This document shows positions 35,141 to 41,165 of a stretch of DNA of 64,000 nt, piece after piece (position 1 is the stretch's first letter; each line of letters begins with the position of its first letter). Both the position numbers and the translations under genes were made by a program. This DNA is from Streptomyces albus subsp. chlorinus (lineage in GTDB: Bacteria; Actinomycetota; Actinomycetes; Streptomycetales; Streptomycetaceae): assembly GCF_013302895.1 (NCBI RefSeq), contig NZ_VJOK01000001.1:4032204-4096203 (forward strand), read 5' to 3'. Under the pieces are notes generated by a model. The model saw only the letters and a program-made list of their open reading frames with translations, made no database searches and was not told the DNA's origin.

Positions 35141-35157
35141 CGCCACAGGGCTTGTTA

Positions 35158-35508
35158 TTAGCCCCAGCCCAGCGCGTGGAGCCGTTCGTCATCTATGCCG
35201 AAGTGGTGCGCCACCTCGTGAACGACCGTCGTGGCCACCTCGTGAACCACTTCGTCCCGGTCCTCGCACATGCGGAGCGTCGGCCCCATGTAGATCGTGA
35301 TCCGGTCCGGCAGAACGCCCGCGTACCACTCGCCCCGCTCGGTGAGGGGCGTCCCCTCGTACAGGCCCAGTAGCTCCGGGTCATCGGCTGGAGGCTCGTC
35401 CTCGACGAACACGGCCACGTTGTCCATGATCCGTGTCAGCTCCGGAGGGATGGTGTCCAGCGCGTCGGACACCAGCTCTTCGAACGTCTCGCGCGTCATC
35501 TCCAGCAC
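35158..35508 (-). CDS. Minimal zinc metallopeptidase (intact, element-borne copy)
   Basis: A 116-residue minimal MMP-like metallopeptidase with the full zinc site VVHEVAHHFGIDDERLHALG (HExxHxxGxxD). It is homologous to the interrupted chromosomal gene but differs at many positions (MTRETFEELVSDALDTIPP against MTREEFEELVAEALDRIPP), so it is a xenologue rather than a fresh duplicate. It sits at the left end of the element, in opposite orientation, and can replace the broken gene. The site corresponding to the att core reads GTTCACGA here. Start GTG 35508 is preceded by GACAAT six bases upstream. The peptidase substrate of this family is unknown. Confidence 0.88.
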   Translation of the reverse strand: MLEMTRETFEELVSDALDTIPPELTRIMDNVAVFVEDEPPADDPELLGLYEGTPLTERGEWYAGVLPDRITIYMGPTLRMCEDRDEVVHEVATTVVHEVAHHFGIDDERLHALGWG

Positions 35509-35606
35509 ACGGCCATTGTCACCCGTCCTGAGAGCACGGACACGGGACACAGCAGCCCCGCCGTCCCTCCACGGGGCAGCGGGCGGCGGGGCGCTTACGC
35601 GGCGTC

Positions 35607-36281
35607 TCAGCCGGTCGGGTTCTGACAGCGCACCAGGAGTGTTCCGGTGCGGTTGCTGCCCTCCGGAGCGTCGATCACCCGGGCCTCTGCCCGGACGAAG
35701 CCGTGGGCGTGGAGCATGTCCACCCACACCTCCGGTTCGTAGTCCCAGCGCTTGACCACCAGCGGGTCCTCATCCTGTGGCCGGTTGATGTACGACGCCT
35801 GAGCGCCGTAGCACCCTTCGACCGGGGGCCGCTGGGAGAAGGCCAGGACGCCGCCGGGCTTCAGGCGGTCCCGCACGGCGGGAAGCAACGTACTCGGCTC
35901 GGTGAACCACACTGCGCCGAAGACGGAGAACACCGCGTCGAACCGTTCGCCGGTGTCGGTCAGGAAGTCCAGTGCGGCCCGCTGGTGGAACTCGATCCCC
36001 TCCAGGTCTCCCCATCGTTCCCGGGCGGCCTGGAGCTGGGCGGGGGACACATCGACGCCGACAGCGCGAGCGCCGAGTGTGGCGACGTGGGCGAGGTTCC
36101 CGCCCTTGCCGCATCCCAGATCCAGCACCGCCGTGCCGGGAGCGACAGTCAGCACTTCGGCCCCCGGCCCGTGATCGGGGAACTGCGTCCAGTTGAACCA
36201 CGTGCGCTCACCAGCCGCGTTCGCCTCCCGTCGGGGCTCCTTGGAGCGTGAGTAGGTGTCCCATGCCTTGACGTCGGTCAT
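35607..36281 (-). CDS. Class I SAM-dependent methyltransferase (element 1 cassette)
   Basis: A 224-residue Rossmann methyltransferase. Motif I is VLDLGCGKGGNLA near residue 50, the acidic ribose-binding Asp is in AVGVDVSPAQLQAAR, and motif IV is FDAVFSVFGAVWF, followed by LKPGGVLAFS. The N-terminal FNWTQFPDHGPGAE and C-terminal RTGTLLV are shared with the protein at 50761-51438 (FDWTQYPGHGPDAD, QMGTLIV), so both belong to one subfamily. It follows the Cys-tailed protein gene after an 82-base gap with a stem-loop. The substrate is unknown; the neighbouring protein is the obvious candidate (inference). Confidence 0.9.
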   Translation of the reverse strand: MTDVKAWDTYSRSKEPRREANAAGERTWFNWTQFPDHGPGAEVLTVAPGTAVLDLGCGKGGNLAHVATLGARAVGVDVSPAQLQAARERWGDLEGIEFHQRAALDFLTDTGERFDAVFSVFGAVWFTEPSTLLPAVRDRLKPGGVLAFSQRPPVEGCYGAQASYINRPQDEDPLVVKRWDYEPEVWVDMLHAHGFVRAEARVIDAPEGSNRTGTLLVRCQNPTG

Positions 36282-36307
36282 GCGCTTCCGTCTCTTGTGT
36301 GCGGGGC

Positions 36308-36345
36308 GGGCGGCCCTCCGGAGCCTTGTGTCCGGACGGCCGCCC
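36308..36345 (-). terminator. Stem-loop between the Cys-tailed gene and the methyltransferase (element 1)
   Basis: A 15-bp stem with one mismatch (GGGCGGCCCTCCGGA / TCCGGACGGCCGCCC) and an eight-base loop, starting 18 bases after the upstream stop. No T-run follows, so partial termination or 3'-end stabilisation is likely. Confidence 0.7.
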
Positions 36346-36363
36346 CTGATCGCCGTTCTGGTG

Positions 36364-36828
36364 TCAGTTGTTGCCGTTCGGGCTGTCGTAGCACCCGGCG
36401 TGGCACTGGTTGCAGTCCGCTACGTCCAGCTCCGGCCACAGCTCCGCGTCCACGACGTACCCGGCCGCCGTGATGGCGTCGATGGTGCGCGCGCGGACAG
36501 CCTTGGCCCCGCCATGGATGGCCGGGTCCAGGTACTCCGGGCGGTGGTGGATGAACCGGCCGAACGTCTGATCGCAGAATTCCGCGTACGCCTCGGTGTG
36601 CAGGATGAAGGCGTGCCAGAACTCATCCACGATCGGAGACGGGCTCAAGGGCTCGGCCGTTTGGGTTCCGGCTGCGAGGAAGGCCAGCATCTGGCCCACG
36701 CCGCGCTCTGCCAGCGAGGTGGACATGTCCGGGAACTTCTTCTGTACGTCCGCCGCCAGCAGTGCCCGGGTTTCGGGGTGCAGAAGCGTGCGGGCGTCGG
36801 TCACCGGGCGCTCTTGCACTACGGTCAC
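36364..36828 (-). CDS. Cys-tailed GRDP-like protein, candidate precursor or carrier (element 1)
   Basis: A 154-residue protein. The centre (residues 67-100: VDEFWHAFILHTEAYAEFC, then FGRFIHHRPEYL) resembles the glycine-rich-domain (GRDP/DUF1399) motif WHxxIL..T..Y..FC. A helix and AAGYVVDAELWPELDVAD follow. The last 16 residues are a Cys-rich tail with C139-x2-C142-x3-C146 ending SPNGNN. The protein at 50169-50630 has the same length and order but a different tail. Start GTG 36828 has GGAGGT eight bases upstream. The downstream partner is a methyltransferase. It could be a peptide precursor with a large leader, or a metal- or cofactor-binding protein. Function unproven. Confidence 0.75.
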   Translation of the reverse strand: MTVVQERPVTDARTLLHPETRALLAADVQKKFPDMSTSLAERGVGQMLAFLAAGTQTAEPLSPSPIVDEFWHAFILHTEAYAEFCDQTFGRFIHHRPEYLDPAIHGGAKAVRARTIDAITAAGYVVDAELWPELDVADCNQCHAGCYDSPNGNN

Positions 36829-36972
36829 GGTGGTACCTCCGTTGCGTCGGTGGTGCTCCGGTTCGCTCTCGCCGTCGGCTGGTGGAGCAGGGACGGCGGG
36901 AGCGGCCCACCCCCGGCCGGGACTTTCTTGGCGTGGGAGAACCGTCCGGTACGACCGGGCGGGGGTGGGGGT

Positions 36973-37056
36973 CTAGAGGCGTGGACCCCAGATGATCCAT
37001 GCGGGAATCAGGAAGGCGGGCGCCACTAGGAGCCCTATGAACAGGCGCTGTTTCAT
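36973..37056 (-). CDS. 27-residue single-helix membrane peptide
   Basis: A short gene with AGGAG upstream of ATG 37056. The product starts MKQRLF, continues as an uninterrupted hydrophobic helix (IGLLVAPAFLIPAWIIW) and ends GPRL. It starts seven bases after the stop of the 78-residue gene, suggesting the same transcript. The basic start and roughly 18-residue hydrophobic core indicate an N-in membrane peptide. Function unknown; lysis-like, transport-helper or toxin roles are all possible. Confidence 0.6.
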   Translation of the reverse strand: MKQRLFIGLLVAPAFLIPAWIIWGPRL

Positions 37057-37063
37057 GGGGAGT

Positions 37064-37300
37064 TCACTCCTGGGGCTCATTGCGCCAAGGGCGCTCGATG
37101 ACTTCCCGGAAGTCCCTGTGGCTCGGATTGCGGCCGGAGTGCCGCTGGGACCAGTTCTGTGCCGGGCCGAACTCCCCGGCCGGGGAAGCGGCGTTACAGC
37201 CAGCCGTCAGGCACTCGAAGCGATGCACTGTGGCCGGGCGGCCAGGGACGGGATTGGGGTGGCTGCGCCAATTCACGAAGCGCAGGATCGAGCGCGTCAC
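37064..37300 (-). CDS. Small Cys-containing protein (DUF7848-like)
   Basis: A 78-residue protein with MTRSILRFVNWRSH, a FECLTAGC pair of Cys, HSGRNPSHRDFREV and an acidic tail. The spacing of the Cys and His residues suggests a zinc ribbon, and the architecture resembles the small DUF7848 proteins of Streptomyces accessory regions (from memory). The GTG start overlaps the stop of the preceding gene by three bases (GTGA context), so translation is coupled. Function unknown. Confidence 0.65.
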   Translation of the reverse strand: MTRSILRFVNWRSHPNPVPGRPATVHRFECLTAGCNAASPAGEFGPAQNWSQRHSGRNPSHRDFREVIERPWRNEPQE

Positions 37301-37554
37301 GCCACCTCGCCGCCTCTCGTATCAGCACACGCTGACCTGACGCTCAGCGGCGCGTCCGCACCCTCCTGGGAGCGGTTCCGGTGGCGGGGGCACTGGCACG
37401 GCGGGTACGCCATGGAGCCCGGGGGGAGATCTGCGCCCTTGGCATCTTCGGTCTCCTGCGGCCCGAGGAGAATTCCGCCACACGTCGCGCTCCGTCGCCG
37501 TAGGGCCTCCCGGGTGCTGACCAGCGGGCGGCCCGTTCCTGAGTCCGTAGCCAT
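37297..37554 (-). CDS. Small Cys-rich hypothetical protein
   Basis: An 85-residue product starting MATDSGTGRPLVSTREALRR, with LPPGSMAYPPCQCPRHRN in the middle (a CxCxxH element) and further Cys at positions near 25 and 75. It reads straight into the next gene with overlapping stop and start codons. Similar short proteins with the PPCQCPRH motif accompany XRE regulators in Streptomyces mobile DNA (from memory). Start ATG 37554 lies directly downstream of a palindrome, so expression is probably regulated there. Confidence 0.6.
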   Translation of the reverse strand: MATDSGTGRPLVSTREALRRRSATCGGILLGPQETEDAKGADLPPGSMAYPPCQCPRHRNRSQEGADAPLSVRSACADTRGGEVA

Positions 37555-37560
37555 GCCCAA

Positions 37561-37614
37561 GACGCTAGAAAGCGTCGAGAGTTGGCGGCTACGAGATTGC
37601 ATGCGATTGCATGC
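37561..37614 (-). promoter_or_regulatory. Operator-like palindrome and 10-bp direct repeat
   Basis: GACGCTAGAAAGCGTC (37561-37576) is a perfect 6-bp inverted repeat around AGAA, seven bases before the ATG of the small Cys gene. GATTGCATGC is repeated head-to-tail at 37595-37604 and 37605-37614. Both lie in the 63-base gap after the XRE regulator gene and are likely its binding sites (inference). Confidence 0.6.
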
Positions 37615-37617
37615 GAG

Positions 37618-38472
37618 TCACCCGAGCGAGTTGATCGCCGTAGTGATCAGCCTGCGGGCGTTCTCCCCGTACGCAGCCATGTCGGCCAGTGATGCGAACG
37701 TGTCCGCGTACGCGCCTACCTCGCTGGGCTGTGTGAGCGTGAGGTACCCGGACACCAACTCGACGTTGACTTGGGCCTTGTCGTAAATCCAGAAGCCCTC
37801 AACGGGCATACGCGACCGGCCCAGCCGTGACGGGACCACGCCCAAGCTCACATGCGGCAACTCGCCGTCAGCGAGGAGGCGCAGCCGTTCTAGCTGCTCG
37901 GCCTGCGTGTCCTCGTCCCCGTGTCCGTTCCGCAAGACGGACTCCTCAACCAGGAACGCGAAGCGCCGTTGTCCCTCGTACAGGACGCGCTGACGGTCCA
38001 TGCGGACGGCCACGGCGTCGGCCACGTCATCAATCGGCACTCGGCGGCGCTGGACAGCGCGCAACACGGCCTCGGTGTAACCGGGCGTCTGAATCAGCCC
38101 AGGCACGAGCCAAGAGGAGTACGACCGGAACCGGCGCGTTCGCTCATACAGCGGCAATCGCGCCTCCTGGGCGCGCCGCAGGCCCGCCCTCTCCATACGG
38201 CGCCACTCCACCCACATGCCTTCAACAGCTCGCAGAGAGGCAATCAGGTCCGCCGTCTGCCCTTCAGCGCCGCAGGCATGGCACCAGGCCCGAATATCGT
38301 CGGCTGAAGGAGGCGTCTTGGCATTCATGATCCGCGACGACTTGGACGGATGCCAGCCGCAACGTGCGGCCAGTTCAATACCGTTGAGCCCAGCATCCCG
38401 GCACAGCTCAGCGAGGCGATCCGCTAGAGCCTGCCGGGCCTGCTGGGCGCTTGAGGACGGAGAGACAGCCAT
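37618..38472 (-). CDS. XRE-family regulator with DUF5753 domain
   Basis: A 284-residue regulator. The N-terminal helix-turn-helix spans about residues 17-75 (LAELCRDAGLNGIELAARCG, WHPSKSSRIMNAKTPPS). The DUF5753 ligand-type domain runs from about 100 to the end (ERTRRFRSYSSWLVPGLIQT, LVEESVLRNGHGD, EGFWIYDKAQVNVELVSGYL). These proteins are abundant in Streptomyces and usually pair with a small partner; here the DUF6879 gene ends 12 bases upstream on the same strand. It probably controls the downstream small genes and the methyltransferase cassette through the repeats just after it. Confidence 0.93.
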   Translation of the reverse strand: MAVSPSSSAQQARQALADRLAELCRDAGLNGIELAARCGWHPSKSSRIMNAKTPPSADDIRAWCHACGAEGQTADLIASLRAVEGMWVEWRRMERAGLRRAQEARLPLYERTRRFRSYSSWLVPGLIQTPGYTEAVLRAVQRRRVPIDDVADAVAVRMDRQRVLYEGQRRFAFLVEESVLRNGHGDEDTQAEQLERLRLLADGELPHVSLGVVPSRLGRSRMPVEGFWIYDKAQVNVELVSGYLTLTQPSEVGAYADTFASLADMAAYGENARRLITTAINSLG

Positions 38473-38484
38473 AGTGCGTGATCT

Positions 38485-39003
38485 TCAGGCGGGCCGGTAC
38501 TCCTCGTGCGGAATGGCTCGTTGCCATGCCGCCTCATACGCTTCTGCGTACCGCTTGGCCAACGCCGGATCGTGGCAGACCTCCATGCCCGGGCCGGTCC
38601 ACTGCCCTTCTCCGCTGAAGTGATGCAAGATCACGGTCTCCTCGTCCATGACCCAGCCGTCCAGCGCGGGCAACAGAAGATCGCGCGCCCGCGAACGGGG
38701 CAGCCAACGAACCAACTCTCCGGCAGCCACGTTCGTAAAAGCCCCGTCGTACTCGTACCGCAGGTAGTCACTCAGCGGTTCGGACACCACCCGCAACCGG
38801 CGCATGACCACGCCCCGGGCGGTCGTCTCCGCCACCACGTCGAGCCACGACCGCCACCACGACTCGCGGTCGGCCGGGTCATACCTGTGCCCCTGCTGCC
38901 AGCGGATGAACTCGGGATCATCCCGCATGTAGCTGTCCCGCATCTCAAGGTGCATCGCTGAACGCTGCGCCTTGGCGAGTGCTTCACGTACCGCTGTTGC
39001 CAC
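38485..39003 (-). CDS. DUF6879 family protein
   Basis: A 172-residue protein of the family commonly encoded next to XRE-DUF5753 regulators. Diagnostic segments are HLEMRDSYMRDDPEF, WWRSWLDVV, GVVMRRLRVVSEPLSDYLRYEYDG, WLPRSRARDLLLPALDGWVMDEETVILHHF and DPALAKRYAEAYEAAWQRA. GTG 39003 is chosen for the GAGGA six bases upstream; ATG 38955 is an alternative. The start overlaps the preceding gene by 20 bases. Its biochemical role is unknown; it may be a cofactor or antagonist of the regulator. Confidence 0.85.
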   Translation of the reverse strand: MATAVREALAKAQRSAMHLEMRDSYMRDDPEFIRWQQGHRYDPADRESWWRSWLDVVAETTARGVVMRRLRVVSEPLSDYLRYEYDGAFTNVAAGELVRWLPRSRARDLLLPALDGWVMDEETVILHHFSGEGQWTGPGMEVCHDPALAKRYAEAYEAAWQRAIPHEEYRPA

Positions 39004-39250
39004 CGTTGTCCTCACTGTCCGGGCGGGGGATGAACTGGAGCATGTTTGCGGGCAACCGGATCACAGTCTCGTGGTCCGGCACGTCCGTCGAGTGTCCGGG
39101 GACGGACCCAACCTCCTGCGCCTCACGGACAGTTGCCTCATCAGCCTTCCAAGACTGGATGATCAGGTCCCCGGTCGTGTCGTCCAACCAGATGGTCGGT
39201 GAGCCATCGTCCGGAGTGTTGGGCCAAATACCCAGGAATTTAAGGGCCAT
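38984..39250 (-). CDS. 88-residue hypothetical protein preceding DUF6879
   Basis: Starts MALKFLGIWPNTPDDGSPTI and continues WLDDTTGDLIIQSWKADEA, later DVPDHETVIRLPANMLQFIP. This small protein typically precedes DUF6879 and XRE genes in Streptomyces (from memory). GGAGGAG lies six bases before ATG 39250. The beta-rich composition suggests a compact fold. The frame runs into the DUF6879 start, so the three genes form one regulatory operon. Confidence 0.8.
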   Translation of the reverse strand: MALKFLGIWPNTPDDGSPTIWLDDTTGDLIIQSWKADEATVREAQEVGSVPGHSTDVPDHETVIRLPANMLQFIPRPDSEDNGGNSGT

Positions 39251-39412
39251 TGCGCACTCCTCCGCTAGCGGGTTGCACGGATGTGCACGACCATCACGCC
39301 TGCGGACCAGTCCGTCAAGACCGCCTGTACATGTGCAAGAACGCAGCGAAGCCCCCGCAGCGAGCCCGGCGAAAGGGGCGGCCACGGGGGCAAGGAGCGA
39401 AGTACTGGCACG

Positions 39413-39464
39413 CGTTGCCTGGACGGCCAGCTCCGCAGCAGCGGGAGCGGCCATCCAGGCAACG
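39413..39464. other. Long imperfect inverted repeat in element 1
   Basis: Outer arms CGTTGCCTGGACGGCC and GGCCATCCAGGCAACG (16 bp, one mismatch), with a second pairing GCTCC/GGAGC inside. The whole 52 bases can form one long hairpin. It lies upstream of the small regulatory operon. No gene was recognised in the surrounding 39251-39766. Confidence 0.7.
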
Positions 39465-39766
39465 TAATCGTGTCTTCGAATCGAAGAGGATCAAGCCCAT
39501 TGGAACCGTAGGGTACTTGACCACTCAGGCTCTGGGGCCGGCCAGCTAGCCCCCTTTGAACCAATGGCGGCTGCTTCAGCGACCTTGGAACCCGTACAGA
39601 TGCCGAGCCGCTATCACCCTTCGGTCCTCCGGCCGATCAGGTCGGGGGTCACCCCCAGGGCCTCCACGTCGTGCCGACTAGTCGGAAGCGTATTTGCGTC
39701 CGGTTATCCGATCTTCTCGGTGTTCGCGCGTGACACGAGGAAGCGTGAATCGTTTCCCGTGTAGCG

Positions 39767-39811
39767 CGCGGCGGGCCCAAGCTGTCATGGGCGAACTCTG
39801 GGCCCGCCGCG
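39767..39811 (-). terminator. Terminator after the capsid remnant
   Basis: Perfect 13-bp stem CGCGGCGGGCCCA / TGGGCCCGCCGCG with a 19-base loop, directly past the capsid stop codon on the minus strand. Confidence 0.75.
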
Positions 39812-39817
39812 ACGAGT

Positions 39818-40603
39818 TCACGCCGCCTTGGTCAGACTGACGCGCTGGATCGCCGCCGGGTGCGGGAACGCGTGCGCGGCCCGCATGGTGGCCTTGATGG
39901 CGACCTGATCGTGGGAGAACCGGGCGTGCTTGGAGGCGTCCAGGGTCACATCCCGCCGCATAACGACCATCACGCGGTCACGCGGGATTCCCCACACGGT
40001 CCCGGCGGTCACGGCGTTGGAGACGTACAGCGGGATGCCCAACACCGTGCGTCGAGTCGGCGTGGTCGGGTCGGAGCCCAGTAGCGGGACGTTGCTGTCC
40101 TTGGTCTGCTTGAGCTGGGCCAGGGTCAGCGCGTCTACCGGGTTCGCGGCGAACGCCGTGATCGTGGCGCCCACGTCCTCCGCCCGGTTGATGGCCTCCT
40201 GGAAGGCGTCCAGGTTGGTGAACTTGGCCCCGGCGTCCACGGTGCCCACGCCGTCCACGCCCTCCAGGCCCGCCGGGTTGGGAGCGGAGAGGGACCCGAA
40301 GAACGAGCGGTCCAGGGCCCCGGCGATGGAGCGGGCAAGGCCGTCGCCTACGAGCTTCTGCGCATCCGGGTCGCTGTCCTCGGCCAGTTCGGACGACACG
40401 ATGGACAGGCCCGCGCACTTGGCCGGGATGACCTCCAGCTCTCCTATCACGGCGTCCGTGGCGGCGATCTCTTCACCCTCCGCCACGAAGGACGCGCCCG
40501 CGTCCGTCTGCACGATGGGGATGTGGACCTTGGTGCGGTCCGTCTTCAGCTTGCTGGCCACTTGGAGCGCGACGCTCTCCCGCTCCACGGGCTGAACGAT
40601 TGA
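39818..40603 (-). pseudogene. HK97-type phage major capsid protein, 5'-truncated
   Basis: About 262 residues of a phage capsid (HK97 gp5 fold). Recognisable parts are KLKTDRTKVHIPIVQTDAGA, FVAEGEEIAATDAVIGELEV, SSELAEDSDPDAQKLVGDGLA, the DRSFFGS loop, VDALTLAQLKQTKDSN, GIPLYVSNAVTAGTVWGI and the C-terminal VAIKATMRAAHAFPHP. The N-terminal delta/arm region is missing and is replaced near 40603-40640 by the end of a recombinase fragment in another frame. No portal, protease or terminase is nearby, so this is a relic of a lost prophage. Confidence 0.85.
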
Positions 40604-40639
40604 GCCAGCCTGCGACGGATCGCAGGGACGCCGGTTCCC

Positions 40640-40862
40640 TGGAGTCCAACCCGTACGGCCGGGAGCCCATCCACCGGCCCTCATCACGTTCGTCCGCCCG
40701 CAGGTCGGTGACGCGGATCGCTGTGTTCTTGGACTCTGTGTGCGCCTGCTGAGCCGCCATTATGAGCTGGAGCTCCCAGCCCGCGTTGTCGGAGTCGATT
40801 CCGTCAGCGATCGAGATGAACCGGCAACCGGTCTCGTAGACGACGCGGATACCCAAAGCAGC
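40640..40862 (-). pseudogene. Serine recombinase (large integrase) internal fragment
   Basis: About 75 residues matching the region after the catalytic core of large serine integrases: FISIADGIDSDNAGWELQL, MAAQQAHTESKNTAIRV and RWMGSRPYGL. The catalytic Ser segment at the N-terminus and the zinc-ribbon and coiled-coil C-terminus are both gone. It lies 43 bases from attR, the usual place for an integrase gene, so it is the probable source of the insertion and is now inactive. Confidence 0.8.
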
Positions 40863-40904
40863 CTAAACCCGACTTTCGGGCCTGTGTTCGGTGGGCATCC
40901 GTGG

Positions 40905-40970
40905 GTGCACGAGATCGCCCACCACTTCGGCATCGACGACGAGAGGCTGCACGCGCTGGGATACGGCTAG
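40905..40970 (+). pseudogene. 3' part of the interrupted metallopeptidase gene, with attR core
   Basis: Encodes VHEIAHHFGIDDERLHALGYG then stop, i.e. the zinc-site half missing from 34787-35094. The first eight bases (GTGCACGA) are the attR core. It has no start of its own. Confidence 0.88.
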
Positions 40971-41165
40971 ACGCGGCCGGCGGCTGCGCGCCTTCGCGGG
41001 CGCGGGTGGGGGCGCGGGCGGAGTGCGGGGCGCGTCGCCCGGGTGGGGGCGCGCCGCGGGGTAGGGGAGCGCCGTGAAGGGCGCCGTGCGCGGCGCGGGC
41101 GTGACCTGTTGGGGTGACAGGGAGTTGAGCACAGCACTCGCCGAAGCCCCGCAGGAGGTCCCGCT

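Larger units (their letters stand above)
35095..40912. mobile_element. Integrative element 1 (degenerate, prophage-derived), about 5.8 kb
   Basis: Bounded by the 8-bp direct repeat that splits the metallopeptidase gene. All its genes lie on the minus strand. From right to left they are: a serine recombinase fragment, an HK97 capsid fragment, an 88-residue protein, DUF6879, XRE-DUF5753, three tiny coupled genes, the Cys-tailed protein, a methyltransferase and an intact metallopeptidase. The recombinase has lost both ends, so the element should no longer excise on its own. Several genes (88-residue protein, DUF6879, XRE-DUF5753) are typical of Streptomyces accessory DNA. Confidence 0.85.

Noticed and set aside
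36364-36828. Calling the Cys-tailed protein a proven ribosomal peptide precursor
   Set aside because: The body is large and fold-like, and no protease, transporter or leader-binding domain is evident, so this is kept as a hypothesis only.
37828-38330. Plus-strand frames opposite the XRE-DUF5753 gene
   Set aside because: No start with a ribosome site, Arg-rich random composition, and the minus-strand gene is unambiguous.
35095-40912. Complete prophage
   Set aside because: Only a capsid piece and a recombinase piece remain; no terminase, portal, tail or replication genes.
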